64,000 nucleotides of DNA. It comes from Spisula solida (taxonomy: Eukaryota > Mollusca > Bivalvia > Venerida > Mactridae). This document shows positions 35,160 through 46,712 of the stretch, one piece after another. A program made the position numbers and the translations under genes. The stretch covers positions 31,661,822 to 31,725,821 of the forward strand of contig OX365955.1 in the NCBI GenBank assembly GCA_947247005.1. Reading direction: 5' to 3'. How positions within the stretch are numbered: position 1 is the stretch's first letter; the number at the start of each line of letters is the position of its first letter. The notes under the pieces are model-generated. The model had not been told where the DNA came from, made no database searches, and saw only the letters and a list, made by a program, of their open reading frames with translations.

Positions 35160-35242
35160 AGTAGTCTGCGTATAGACAGCACGAACATACCACACTGATC
35201 GTCCATCGATCTACCCAGTCTCATGTTGAGTTTCCTAAACAT
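35160..35242 (-). CDS. mob2: Candidate alternative mob2 first exon
   Basis: On the minus strand ATG at 35240-35242 opens 27 codons (MFRKLNMRLGRSMDDQCGMF then VLSIRRL) and ends CT|GTAAGTTCTCC. The donor leaves two bases. Spliced to exon 2 this gives Leu and then KGRRKDK in frame, the phase required. An in-frame TGA lies 45 bases upstream, so the ATG is a plausible start, though the -3 base is not a purine. The basic MFRK...RLGRS...RRL text would extend the basic KGRRK region. Many animal MOB2 genes use several first exons, which fits a very long intron. I cannot confirm homology, and the phase alone has a one-in-three chance of matching. Confidence 0.4.
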
Positions 35243-37338
35243 CCGTAACCTTCTGTCTTCAATTCCAAACAAAATATCAACATTTCATATTCCATGTCAT
35301 GCGGTTGCCACGGTAACAACAGAAACAAACACTTAACAGTTATAGTTCATGTATCCACTTAGATTAATTCTAAACACACGAGTCAAGCTTATTTTATATT
35401 TATAATACTAAATTTGCTTAAAAATATGATGTTCCATAGTATTTCTCATGATGCATAAATAACTTTTAAAATATTAACTTCCCAGAAAATGACACATAGT
35501 CACATACTATAAACTTAGTGACTGTTAATATATTCCGTTAAAAAGACACAAACTCACATCACATCACACATATTACAAGGTCTATAATCAGATCAGCATA
35601 TATAACACCATCTGTCCTGGTTCAGGATGCTGTCAATATACACAGATTCAATACCTGTGCGAATCCAATTACCTTACGTGAAACATGATTAATATTTACA
35701 TCTTATTCACAATTTCTCGATAATCAGGGACAATGTCGTATAGGTATCAAACATACGCACTTAAAGTGGCTTAAGTTCACACTCGCTGTGATTACTACCC
35801 TGAGTACGCACATACAAACAGCTCCAGGTCAGAAACCTGAATATCACAACCACTTTCCAACAACAATTGAAGAGGAGTTCAAGATTTTTATGCCATCTAC
35901 TTTCGTATCAAAATTGACTTCATAACATCCTTAAGTGCATCTTTACTGCAAACATTGATAAGACAGTTTTGCACTGAATCAATGATTTTGGGTGTAACGA
36001 TATTTGACATAAAATTAGACACATAAATAACAGACACATACTTAATTCTACCTTTTGTTTGCAAAGTAAGTTCAACAACTCTTGTTTGATTTGTACATAA
36101 ATATGGTATAACCTTTGTGTTAAAGTAATATAATAAATTTATTTAGTCCGTGTTTATTAGTTAGATCTGGTGATTTAGGGGACGACTGATAAGCAAAATG
36201 TTGCCTTACACGCCTTCTTCATATCACCATATAACAGCCATACCCTCTCATAAATGACAGGGTCAAATTTGTCAAACTTATGGCACGGTCATAAATAAGC
36301 TCAATTTTCAATGACATTTTAACAGCTAGGATATTTGAATCAATAAAGCACTGGCCAACGACCAGCTTGCATTTCCCATGCACTTGATACAATGCAACAA
36401 ATGTCAGCGTGTTTTTCAGTGACAGATAAAAGATAACAATCGCACTATATACTACATCATCGGTATAATTTCAATGCAATTATCTCCCTTGGATTATTTT
36501 ACAAAAAGTTTACATTTGAGATAGGACCAGGACTATTTCAAAATTCTGAAACTGGTTAAACGTTTCAATGAAACTGAATCGAACCGGTTCATGGAGATTG
36601 AGAATCTGTGTTTCTGTACAACTGGTATATTCATATATGTCGAATTGTGTCGAAATTTGTGAAAAGAAATTAATTGAATTACTTTCACTTTGCCATCGTA
36701 CCATCAAAGTATCTTTCTGACATCAAATAAAGCTAATTTTGTTACTCAGGGCCACTGTAAGTTTTCTCCCTTGAATTAATCAGTGTAATTGTACAAAATT
36801 ACCTCCCTTTACATATAATAAGAAGAGTTGAAATAATCATAATTTTGACAGCATTAATTTTTTATTCAACAAAGATTTCAAAACCAATATTGCTTACCAA
36901 ACAAGGATATTAATGTTTTTATTATATTTCTATATATAGCTCAGAGAACCTTTACGCATGAATATATTACAAGGTTCTTGCGTTGAATATATAAATTTCC
37001 GTGAGCAAATCGTGCAATATCGGTTCAATAAATTGGTGTTTGTATTACAACTCGAGCGTTTTCCAGATACTTTCCGATTATGAAAACATACAACTGGGAT
37101 TATAGTTATATTATAGACTATAAATCAGCTGTTAAATTATGCTAATAGAAGTTCGAGAGTGTTGTCCAATTCTCTGGACTATAACTCTCATGAAAGCACT
37201 GGAGTTTGTTCTGTATCAGTTTTTCGAGGTCATGTACAAAGTGACCACTAGAGTTACTAAAAATAGCACAACAATATTTTAACAGTCAACATCCTCAATT
37301 GTGGCATGCCAATATTTGATGACCAATATTTTGATATA
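35243..37338. other. Intron DNA, possible 5' flank of candidate exon
   Basis: The first 150 bases (GGTTGCCACGGTAACAACAG near 35305) would be 5' flank if the 35160 exon is real. GGTTGCCACGGTAAC resembles an RFX-type X box. TTATCTCCCTTGGATTA and TTTTCTCCCTTGAATTA at 36480 and 36763 are a motif common in molluscan repeats. No other feature was found. Confidence 0.35.
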
Positions 37339-37760
37339 CAGGGTGTTAAAAAAGTTTGTTCTCAATGTTTAAGTTTCAATCAGGGGCGTAGCCAGGCTTA
37401 AAGTGATGTTACGCACACAAGTTTTGAAGTTGGTGGCTATGGTCGGGGGTCCTCATGATTGTCAAAATTTGGAACTATAATGTCATTTTAGTCATATTTA
37501 TATGTTTTACTTTTCTAATTCATGTTACGCATGTGCGTACATGCGTATCGCTGGCTACGCCCCTGTCAATAGTTTATATTTTGGCGTCAGTAGAATGTAA
37601 ACTGTTCAGGTTAGATTCCGGCGGGTTCTACCATTGTTCTAATCTTTCTAGCATTGAATGTAACTATTCCGGTAAGAAACTAAATGTGTATACTATGTAC
37701 GTAGCTCAAATAAAATTTAGTATGAATCAAATTTTGAGAACAAACTTTTTTAACACACTG
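37339..37760. mobile_element. TA-flanked inverted-repeat element F (host of G)
   Basis: The left end CAGGGTGTTAAAAAAGTTTG (then TTCTCAA) and the right end complement CAGTGTGTTAAAAAAGTTTG (then TTCTCAA) match over 27 bp with one change. TA flanks both sides (37337-37338, 37761-37762). Ends and duplication fit a mariner-type non-autonomous element. Element G is inserted at 37381. Removing it leaves about 237 bp. A 118-codon open frame crossing both elements is not a gene. Confidence 0.85.
37381..37565. mobile_element. hAT-like MITE G (CAGGGGCGTAGCCAG ends), nested in F
   Basis: It starts CAGGGGCGTAGCCAGGCTTA and ends GCTGGCTACGCCCCTG. TCAAT is duplicated at the borders (37376-37380 and 37566-37570). 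The CAGGGGCGTAGCCAG terminus is a widespread animal MITE end usually placed with hAT. Mirrored GTTACGCA/TGCGTA... blocks lie inside. It is younger than F, which it interrupts. Confidence 0.9.
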
Positions 37761-38163
37761 TACATGTACATGCTTTGTATTTCTTGTTCAATACATCCTG
37801 TTAACTTATGAAGCATCTGCAAATTTACATACTTAATAGCTTTGGTAACATATTGTAATCATATTGTTGTTTTCAACATCCTCCAGATAAAATCTAGTAC
37901 ATAATTAGTACAATAACACATTTACACAGAACTTATAATCATACCTTGTATAACAATGGATACATGCGGAACTGTTCTATCTACATATAAACATATGTAT
38001 AGATAAACTAGTCTGGCTTTTATCCTGTAATATACTCAATAAAGATCAAAGTAAATTGAGACATCTGTGGATATTTACCTCTTTATATCATAAGGCCGTT
38101 ATAAAATCAATGCTAGAATATCATCTTGTGGTGTTTTTTTCTTTACATGGGAGCACAGTCATG
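37761..38163. other. Intron DNA, nothing recognised
   Basis: AT-rich spacer between element F and the SINE at 38164. No feature was seen. Confidence 0.35.
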
Positions 38164-38810
38164 CAGTCCGCCTTGGTAGCCTAGCTAGTGGCACAGCGTT
38201 CGCTTTGAGGGCAGAAGGTCTTGGATTCAATCCCAGGCCGCAATTTATACCAGTCAAATGGTACTGGTATCAGTGTTACAGTGTAGCAATACCACGTGAC
38301 TTTTGGCTACAGTTACAAGAAAAAATTTGTAAACATTGGAAAATAATAGTACATATTTGATTTCTTCATCGATTTCAATAAAATATATGCCACGCTACGG
38401 GGGAAATTATTTGCTTTCCATGAAATATAAGATATTTTTCAGCATCTACCGATTTTTTCATTACCCTGTGAAACCTACACGTTCCACGGTTTCACAGGGT
38501 AATGGACAAAACGGCATGGTCGCCGAATTTTTCTGAATATTTTATGGAAAGCAAATAATGTTTCCCTTTGCGTGGCATATATTTCTTAGAAATCGATGAA
38601 GAAATAAAATACTTATGGCTACAAATGTGTTCCAATGTTTACACATTTTTACTTGGAACTGTAGCCTAAAACCACGTGGTATTGCCACACAACTGCTTGT
38701 TGGCGGCCGGTGTCAGGATAATGTGACTACCTAGGGAGGGGGTAATAAGTCTCCATATCACTGAAATACTGTTGACCAGTCGTCCCACAGTTACTGTGGC
38801 ACTTAATTTT
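38164..38810 (+). mobile_element. tRNA-derived SINE, interrupted by MITE C copy 3
   Basis: The head CCGCCTTGGTAGCCTAGCTA+GTGGCACAGCGTTCGCTTTG carries an A-box-like TAGCCTAGCTAGTGG. GGTCTTGGATTCAATCCCAG carries the B-box-like GGATTCAATCC. The body continues ATACCAGTCAAATGGTACTG up to 38278, is broken by family C at 38279-38692, and resumes ACTGCTTGTTGGCGGCCGGT+GTCAGGATAATGTGACTACC. The right boundary near the T-rich stretch at 38810 is approximate. The second piece corresponds to the unit amplified at 3605-3804. Confidence 0.65.
38279..38692. mobile_element. Palindromic MITE, family C copy 3
   Basis: It starts CAGTGTAGCAATACCACGTG. The right end CCACGTGGTATTGCCACAC has lost the final CTG-type bases. 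Internal blocks TTCTTCATCGATTTCAATAA, GCCACGCTACGGGGGAAA and TTACCCTGTGAAACC match the other copies. It lies inside the 38164 SINE. No target duplication is seen, consistent with the damaged right end. Confidence 0.88.
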
Positions 38811-39726
38811 TTTACTGTTTTTCTTCCTTTTAATTATTTTTATTAAATGAGCTGCAAAACATGTTTTCTACTGATGCTTTAATTAAAACTGGAAAAACAC
38901 CATTCAATTGATTGTCTGTAACACACTCTTGTAGCAAACAGAAGCAAACAATTGAAGGTCAGTAATCCTACAGATATAGTCCAAGGGCAGTAACTTTGAG
39001 ATGCCTCAACAGACCCAATGCACCCATGTCAGTGTTTGCGAAATGGAGGCGATAGTAAGTAAGCTAGAAGCATGTTTTATAACACAATACTTGTTGTTGT
39101 TGTTGTTGCGGATGTTGTTGTTATTAAGTAACATGATGATATCATGGCCGAATGCATATACTCAGGTCCCAATGACATTTTATTTTCATAGATTACTTTT
39201 TGTGTCTATAAGTGACATAATTATAATGTATATTTTATGACCATATTACCTACCTAACCATTATAAAACCATCATATCCTTGCACCCGAAGCAACAAATA
39301 CATTTAACAAAGTACGTCAACGTACCAGCAGGATGCTATCATCACCTCACTTAATGACAACTATTAAGGGGACTTAATTCAATAACATGACATTGATAGC
39401 TGTCATCGTATGATACAATTACATCCAATCTAAGATGTTGAATGGTGTATAACTAACACTATCAAACAAGTATGAGACTTGCTTAGACATATAATTATAG
39501 TCTACTCTTTCTTTGGCTGGATATATAAGCAGGTGAATATTAGAAAGATAGTCAAAAAATGGGATTCTATATTTTTTCGTTGGTTTTCAGTTGAGGTTTT
39601 TTTTTTCAACACATTTTCTTTCTTGATAATGGTGTGCAAATTTATTATCAAACTCCACCCCACTCTAATATTGATGATTGAAACCAGAGAACCTAGCTGC
39701 TCTATGAAACAGCCCAGTCAAAAAGG
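38811..39726. other. Intron DNA with a short (TTG)n tract
   Basis: TTGTTGTTGTTGTTGTTGCG at about 39090-39109 is a triplet microsatellite, continued by ATGTTGTTGTTATT. Nothing else was recognised. Confidence 0.4.
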
Positions 39727-39825
39727 CCTGCCCGGTGTTTCAAGGAAAAATCATGTGATGCACGTTTCATACCTGTTAGGTACCTGTATGAACGTGCGTC
39801 CCATGATTTTTCCTTGAATGCAGGG
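39727..39825. mobile_element. Short palindromic hairpin element
   Basis: Arms 39727-39771 and 39785-39825 pair: CAAGGAAAAATCATGTGATG...CGTTTCATAC against the complement CAAGGAAAAATCATGGGACG...CGTTCATAC, with CTG(C)CC ends. The loop CTGTTAGGTACCT is itself partly palindromic. Size and form suggest a MITE relic, but no duplication was found. Confidence 0.6.
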
Positions 39826-40835
39826 CTGATGTGTTACTATGTTTCAAAGGAGATAACTCTCGCAGTTAATCTCACAACTTAATAAATAATGCCCCTTTGT
39901 GGTCTTAAATATAAGATTATCAATTGATGATAAAAAATGACCCAGGGGCATAATGAAATGACATGTATTAAATATGTCATGATGATAAATACCCTCCAGT
40001 AATTGGCAGCTTCATCGTCAGGACATGTATGGAATACTTGTAAATTAGTTGTCTGCTTTTGAAGTTTGTATTAAATTAATCAGTGATGTCCTTTTAGTTA
40101 CAATGATTGAACATTGAACGTTTAAATTAAGTGTGCATCATTCTCTTAAAAGTTAATGACATGTAGTTTTATAATTATTATGGTAATTAAACACGATGTT
40201 TTGACCTCACATTAAAAGCAATGGAGCGTAGATTACAATGGCCCCGGACTTTATTTAGGACTGCAGTGATTTCTTTTGGCTATTTTTAGGGCCGAATACA
40301 GGCACCTTCCCCTAGCAAAATAACCTCCATTTTTCCCAAAAAATCATAATTTTTTCCCAAAAGTATGCATATTTTCCCCCTTTTATGCTCACTGGTTTCA
40401 AAGCAACTACAGTATAGCTGTTTTAAAGTCAAAACAACAGATTTTCACATGTGACTAGAGTATTATCAGTAGAAAATAGCAAAATATGAACACTTTAAAC
40501 CAAAACAATCTTATTTAATAATTCCCAATTTCACGAATTGGTGCGCTAAAATTTCCTAATTTAAAAGGCACAGGCTGTTCAATTTTGTTCAAGAAAAATC
40601 ACTGGACTGTTATACCATGGCGCTGTTATACAAAGCCTTCAAGTATGTCACTTGTATGTTTAAAGTTCTCTATTTCACCTAAAGCAAGAAGTCACCTTAC
40701 AGATAAATCAGATAGATTAAAATGTTGCATACTGGAGTATTAACCTTTAAGCCTTCGATTTAATCAGTGAAGCCAATAAATTTCATGATTTGGATTAGTT
40801 ACAACGTGGGACGTGTTTTGTAATATTAGCACTGA
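39826..40835. other. Intron DNA, nothing recognised
   Basis: TTTTTCCCAAAA words at 40330-40380 recall those at 9.3-9.6 kb. No element border or exon was found. Confidence 0.35.
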
Positions 40836-41055
40836 AAAAACAGCACAGAAACAGCACAGAAACAGCACAGAAACAGAATAGAAACAGCACAGAAACAGCA
40901 CAGAAACAGCACAGAAACAGAATAGAAACAGCACAGAAACAGAATAGAAACAGCACAGAAACAGCACAGAAACAGCACAGAAACAGAATAGAAACAGCAC
41001 AGAAACAGCACAGAAACAGCACAGAAACAGCACAGAAACAGCACAGAAACAGCAC
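40836..41055. repeat. 11-bp minisatellite, 20 copies
   Basis: The unit is AGAAACAGCAC, with a minority variant AGAAACAGAAT interspersed in a patterned way. Because three units make 33 bases, leucine/cysteine/valine-rich open frames of 70-127 codons appear on the minus strand in all three phases. They are artefacts. Confidence 0.95.
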
Positions 41056-41168
41056 ATTCATGGAGGACTGTTGTCTGAGACGGCCTCCCACACAGATTGA
41101 CTCAGGGCAACATTTGGCATAGTACTGTAATGATAGGTATCTATGCATACCCTTTACTCCATATTTGT

Positions 41169-41615
41169 CAGAAATCAATTAATGAAGGGGAGACAATCCA
41201 ATTACAATTTACAGAAATGGATTAATCCACAATCTTGTCAAGGGAGATCATTCTTGATATTCATCAATCATTTCCAGAAATCAATTAATGAAGGGGAGAC
41301 AATCCAATTACAGAAATGGAGTAATCAACAGCCTTGACAAGGGAGATCATTCTTGATATTCATCAATCATTTTCAGAAATCAATTAATGGAGGGGAGACA
41401 ATCCAATTACAGAAATGGATTAATCCACTATCTTGGCAAGGGAGATCATTCTTGATCACCAGTTTTAAAAGTTTATTAACAAATTAAGATATTCTTTAAA
41501 TTTCCACCATCAATCATTACCAAGTAATCAGTATGGAGGGGAGACAATTCAATTACAGAAATGGACTTGGACTAATTAAGCAACCTTGTAAAGGGAGGTC
41601 ATTCTTGATAACTGT
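41169..41615. repeat. ~100-bp tandem repeat, 4 copies
   Basis: Units begin with AGAAATCAATTAATG at 41169, 41275 and 41374, spacing about 106 and 99 bp. A fourth, diverged unit lies at about 41510-41615. Each has GGGGAGACAATCCAATTACA, GAAATGGA.TAATC and AAGGGAGATCATTCTTGAT. GGGAGACAAT and AAGGGAG(A/G)T motifs resemble common molluscan repeat words. Confidence 0.85.
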
Positions 41616-42289
41616 CTCAAACATCAGCACATGTGTACACAGAATTATGGAGCAGCTAGCCATGTAACACAAGCAGACATATATTATTGATAGTGTTCTT
41701 AGTATTGGAGCAATATGTTACAAGTACAAGCAAAGTTATACTTTACAGAGAACATTTTTTCACTAATTGGCAGGAGATTAAAGACCACGTTAATGCTGTG
41801 TTCTGTGCTAAAGAATGCAACATTTGCATTAGGGATAATTCCAATAATACTCAAATTAAAAAGAGGAACCTTGCCACATATTTTGGGATGTTTAATCTTG
41901 GACCAAATATTTTAACAAAGAAGTTGCCAGATAACCATTATTTCCTTTTTCCTTCTTATCAATGCAGTTACAACTCAATGCAGTGGGTGGGGTACCCCAT
42001 GATAAACACAGGCTCAATGTGATAAATATAAAGATAAACAATCATGTATATATATAAACCAGCATGAGCAATGCAGGTGCACACATTGAGGATTACACAC
42101 AAACATTACCGCAGTAACTTGTTCTTTAACTTCATTCAGTTACTGCAGTATTTCATTCAGTTTTTGATATTTCATTGACTCCGGTCTCATTAAGTATCTG
42201 TTGATAAATAATCGAACTTAGACATGAAAGCTCTCGTTACAAACAATAGTGTTATAAATAAATGATGACATCATGCAATCAGGTCTTCC
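41616..42289. other. Intron DNA, nothing recognised
   Basis: The 111-codon plus-strand frame at 41687-42022 was examined and has no recognisable motif or splice context, so it is left uncalled. Confidence 0.35.
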
Positions 42290-42495
42290 TACAACAATAC
42301 AAACAACACCATTACCAGAATAAACAACAACATAACCAAATATTGCTGACAACATCATTTACAAAATAACAACATTTCCAACATCAATAACAGAACATAC
42401 CATTTCAAACACCATCAACAAAACAATACCATATTCAACATCAACAGAAACACAACACCATTACCAAATAGTGCTGACAATAGCATCAACAAATT
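42290..42495. repeat. Cryptically simple CAA/CAT-rich tract
   Basis: About 200 bases dominated by AACAACA, CATCAACA and ACCATTACCA words without a fixed period, ending AGTGCTGACAATAGCATCAA. CAAATATTGCTGACAACATC and CAAATAGTGCTGACAATAGC about 120 bases apart suggest an old duplication. Confidence 0.6.
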
Positions 42496-42686
42496 ACTGT
42501 GCAAAGTATGCAAGAAATACAAAAGTCCACTGCCAGTTGGAAGCTGCATGACCCTTTTTGATTATGGCAACAGTGGCCTCGACCTTGACTCAAACAACTC
42601 ACTTCACCTCGACCAATTTATATGTACAGCAAGTTTCATTCCTATGTAGAGTTATAGACCAAAATCCCTTTTCTATTTTATGTTAA

Positions 42687-42978
42687 ACAAGACTGCGTTC
42701 AATAAACGCTTATGCCCCCTGTGGAAGCCTTGTCTATAAATAAGTCCAAAATTAGGTCAAGGTGAAGGTCAAAATGGGGTTAGGTGATACAGGTGTGTGG
42801 AGAGTTTTCATATACAATCCATGCAAGTATGAAAGCTTTGTAGCAAGCCATATTAATGCTAGAAGAAACGGTCAATTTGGGTTAACCAGGACGGACGGAC
42901 GGACGGACGAACGGACAGACGGACAGGTGAATCACTATATGCCTCCCGATCTATCGATATGGGGGCATAAAAAGTTTT
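42687..42978. mobile_element. Interspersed repeat, AACAAGACTGCG...(GGAC)n...GGGGGCATAA type
   Basis: Starts AACAAGACTGCGTTCAATAA followed by CGCTTATGCCCCCTGTGG. It ends with a (GGAC)n tract at 42891-42926, then CACTATATGCCTCCCG...GGGGGCATAAAAAG. The opening TTATGCCCCC and the closing GGGGGCATAA are inverted. A 5' fragment of the same family lies at 45933-45975. No coding capacity. It is a mollusc-type dispersed repeat of unknown class. Confidence 0.6.
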
Positions 42979-43029
42979 CGAGGGCTGCTTTCAGCAGTTC
43001 AGTCGTTCATTGCAGCCACCCTTTGACAT

Positions 43030-43316
43030 CACCCCTGGTCATTGGGCTACATGTATCTATGGAAACCTGCGTTCGAGTCTCCCTGGGGAGACTATTCCTC
43101 TCCTGGTGGGTGTGCAGCCAACATCGATCTGCGGCGCCCAGGACTATCAGACATGTTCAGACACAGCCCTAACAGGTACCAAATTCACACCTTGGTCGAG
43201 TGGAGCATGTCGGTTATTCTTGCTCAGAGAAATTAAGCAGTGGTCCAGACGCGGGTTGAACCCGGTACCTCTCGATCCTGAAGCGCACTACCTACCTCTA
43301 GGCCACGGCTCCCCAT
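43030..43316 (-). mobile_element. tRNA-derived SINE
   Basis: On the minus strand GGAGCCGTGGCCTAGAGGTA+GGTAGTGCGCTTCAGGATCG is a tRNA-like 5' half with A box TGGCCTAGAGGTAG. GAGAGGTACCGGGTTCAACC holds the B box. The body, leftwards to about 43030, includes GGCTGCACACCCACCAGGAG. Higher GC content than the surroundings also marks it. Overlapping plus-strand frames (115-136 codons) are inside the SINE and not genes. Confidence 0.75.
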
Positions 43317-44587
43317 TAGTAACTTTGGCCTTGACCTTGCAGGGACATAGCTGGTGATGTTTTTTAAAGAAGGCGCATGGGGTTGCAATTAAGGGTTGGT
43401 TGACCATTTGTCATATTTACTAGGGGCTTAGAAGCAAGTTTTGAAAGAAGGCAAATGGAAGGTTTTTAGAATGATGCAATTAAACAAGGGGACAAAACTT
43501 CTCAACAGGTCGCTCACACAAGCAAAGCTCAGTAGCTATTCAAAAGACTGTACAAACAATTTCTCAAACTATTTATACTACACATCTATCTCAAAGCTAT
43601 TATGCTTACTTACTGTCAGAGATGCTGGATGAAAAATGATACGATTATGGAGCAGATTTTATCAAATTATGAAGAGTGTTTTAGTTTGGTCTATGTACCA
43701 GTATATACAGTGATGCAAGGAGACTGCAGTGAGGAGCATATGGCTTAATATTCTGGCTATATACAAAGGAGACAGATATGGGCCCAAAATATTGGAGCAG
43801 CTGCATACATTGATTGAAAAAGCTTATATTCTAGCAGTTCCATGGTGCTATTATATAATAAGCCCCTATTCCAAATTTTTTTCCAGCAGATGCATACGGA
43901 CAATAATGCTGTATAATATGAAATAACTATTTGCATTAATTTGACCAGTATTTGTATTATACAGTTTATCAAGTAGGTTCAGTATGCACAAGACAATGAC
44001 TAGAATGCTGTTTTACTGTAAACAAAGGATTTAACTCACTTTGACTCACTATACCTCTTTATAAGTATTAAATGCCCTATGATGTTGCATTAAACAGGAC
44101 GATGACCTGCTGTCATGATGAAAGCATGTCCAGGTCTGTTTCTATCACTGGACTATAAAAATCTGATGACACAGCAAACCAGTCAACACTTGTCAGAATA
44201 CATTAGTACAGACAGGACGCTGAATGTATGAATGTATTAATAAATATGAGAATGTGTATTTTATGTCAAGCTAAAACATGCATGTAGAACATTGTACATG
44301 TCACTAAAACCTGTGAACACGGACAGATGTTGTACGGAATACTATAAATGACATAATGTATGTATGTATCAGTCAGGGATGTGGATGTTGTTAATGGCCC
44401 TAGGTAGCAACCATAATAGCTACAGATACTTGCCCATAAAATATTACACATATAGATAAATCTCATACAATAAAAGTCACAGTCATAAAGTATACATGTA
44501 TTAAAGTTATACACACAAACAATAAAAGTTCCAGAAAATGAGATTTCAGACAATTGCTGTAAGTCAAAGTCAATGAACTACCTCTGT
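43317..44587. other. Intron DNA, nothing recognised
   Basis: Intronic sequence with short frames of no recognisable character (43441-43632, 43729-43926, 44266-44553). No element ends were seen. Confidence 0.35.
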
Positions 44588-44958
44588 GCAAGGTAGCCAT
44601 TTTCTTCAGTGACCTTTGACTGAACTCTGAAGACACTGCAAGGTAACCATTTTCTTCAGTGACCTTGACCTTTAACTGAACTCTGAAGATACTGCAAGGT
44701 AACCATTTTCATCAGTGACCTTTGACTGAACTCTGAAGATACTGCAAGGTAACTATTTTCTTTAGTGATCTTGACCTTCAACTGTTCTCAGAAGATACTA
44801 CAAGGTAACCAATTTCTTCAGTGACCTTGACCTTCAACTGTACTCTGAAGATACTGCAAGGTAACCATTTTCTTCAGTGACCTTGACCTTTAACTAAACT
44901 CTGAAGATACTGCAAGATAACCATTTTCTTCAGTGACCTTGACCTTTAACTGAACTCA
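44588..44958. repeat. 50/56-bp tandem repeat, about 7 copies
   Basis: The unit is AAGGTAACCATTTTCTTCAG+TGACCTTGACCTTTAACTGA+ACTCTGAAGATACTGC (56 bp). A 50-bp variant has TGACCTTTGACTGA. The two lengths are mixed in the array, and substitutions are scattered. Confidence 0.9.
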
Positions 44959-46712
44959 AAACCAATAGGGTTCACCTTCTTGTTTTGATAATCATGCAAG
45001 CCATTCATGAAGTTGGGGTGGTCCATCTGATGAAGCAGTCATCAGTCTGGATAGAAACATAACAGTGATTGCTAGAGCACCAGTATTATAATATGGGGCT
45101 CTAAATATATGCAATTCTGAATCTTTGAATGTACACAGATCAATATAGTCAACTCTACATTTACAACTTAAATAAGTACCTCAATTACAAGCCAATCTGT
45201 CTTATTTTATTCAAAAGTTGGAAATGTTACAAACAAACCCCATGACCATCTCATTCTACCAATGTTTCCATTGTAAGGTGAAACTTAAAGACCACATTCC
45301 GACTACAACTGCATGCAAGTATTCCAATCGAATTAAAAATACCAATTGGTCTAGAAATGAAGGAGATATTCTCATGAATATCAGGAATCAATGAAACCAA
45401 CAACTGATTAGACACTCCACCTACAAGTACAACACAACCTTAGTACCATGACCTAACCTTTGCTATGACAGAAAGACAGTGGTGGTGAATCTCATTTATA
45501 TCAAGGGGAATAACTAGAGCTGTAACAAGTTACTGCAGACCGAAAATAGATGCCGAGATCCTAGGCACTCGCCTCAAGCACCAGATGGCGCTAGAAGATT
45601 GAGCGAGTGAGTAAAAAGTACTGGGATATTTTAAGTACTTGCAAATTCTTACAGCCGATCATGGAGTACCAGGGGTGAAGTACACTACAATAGTTCTGCT
45701 CAGAGTCAATACCACTGGCTAATAGTCTTATGTAAGAATGATCAAATCCAAAAAATGACAAAAATCTGAAAATCACAAGGATAAACCACTTACGAAATTA
45801 ACTTAAAACGTCATCGAAATGGCTACCAATTGCAATTTATAATTGGATAATCAAAATTTCAATTACCTGTCCTTGCAGACACAACTTCATTATGACTAAT
45901 GATGGAACAATGCCGGAGCAATATTAGTTCAAACAAGACTGCGTTCAATAAATGCTTACGGCTCGGTGGAAGCCAAACTACCTTAGTCCTTCAGGGGCCA
46001 TAATTCTGTTGAAATGTTGAATAGTGCTACATCATCATCCAGGCTTTGATAAAGTAACGTGTTTATTATAGTAAACAGATATGCCAAGTTTGAAAGCAAT
46101 GCCTTGAGGGACTTTGAAAATATTTTTAAGTTTCAACAACTTGGAATTTTTGGTTAACATTTTCGTACAAACAGAATGGCAGGATAATCAGTAGATGCTG
46201 GGACATAAAAAATAATTTTGCCATGTATATGGAACTAGTAGTAATTTTGGTCAAAACATAAAGTTCAGCAGGTAAAACAAACAACTGGTATACTGAAATA
46301 ATCCAGATACATTAAATGTTTACAGCTCTGATAGAATATAGACAATTAGTAGGTTCAGTGACTTCAAGCATCTAATGTACAAACTGACACTTGTGTAAAA
46401 GTGCTTCGAACTAACGGCAGAGCTCTGCAAGCTGTAACGAATACTGTAAGTAATTCACTGCACCCTGGCGTTAATAGTGTCTGGAACGTTTTATATAATC
46501 ATTATGTTTCACTGATAATGGAAACAATCAATAGCCTTAAAGTAACTGCAAGTTTTCAAAACTATACACAATAATGTATAAACAGGGTTAAAGATCTAAG
46601 GGATGTAACAGTTACTGTAAAATTGTTACATTGGTTAAAGGATTATTTTCTGTTGACTTTGATGCTTCAAGATGACCTTGACAGCAAAATCAACCCCACG
46701 ATCAATCAACTT
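44959..46712. other. Intron DNA with one dispersed-repeat fragment
   Basis: At 45933-45975 AACAAGACTGCGTTCAATAA then TGCTTACGGCTC matches the start of the 42687 repeat. AGTAGATGCTGGGACATAAA near 46190-46210 may be its decayed end. Nothing else was recognised. Confidence 0.45.

Noticed and set aside
37455..37811. 118-codon plus-strand ORF
   Set aside because: It starts inside nested MITE G and crosses the ends of both G and F, so it is transposon sequence read through.
39479..39817. 112-codon plus-strand ORF
   Set aside because: No recognisable motif, and its last 30 codons lie in a palindromic hairpin element.
40764..41178. Leu/Cys/Val-rich ORFs resembling membrane segments
   Set aside because: Translation of the 11-bp array AGAAACAGCAC. 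The same text appears in all three phases.
43010..43357. ORF of 115 codons (and the 136-codon frame) in a GC-richer patch
   Set aside because: Lies within a tRNA-derived SINE in antisense orientation.
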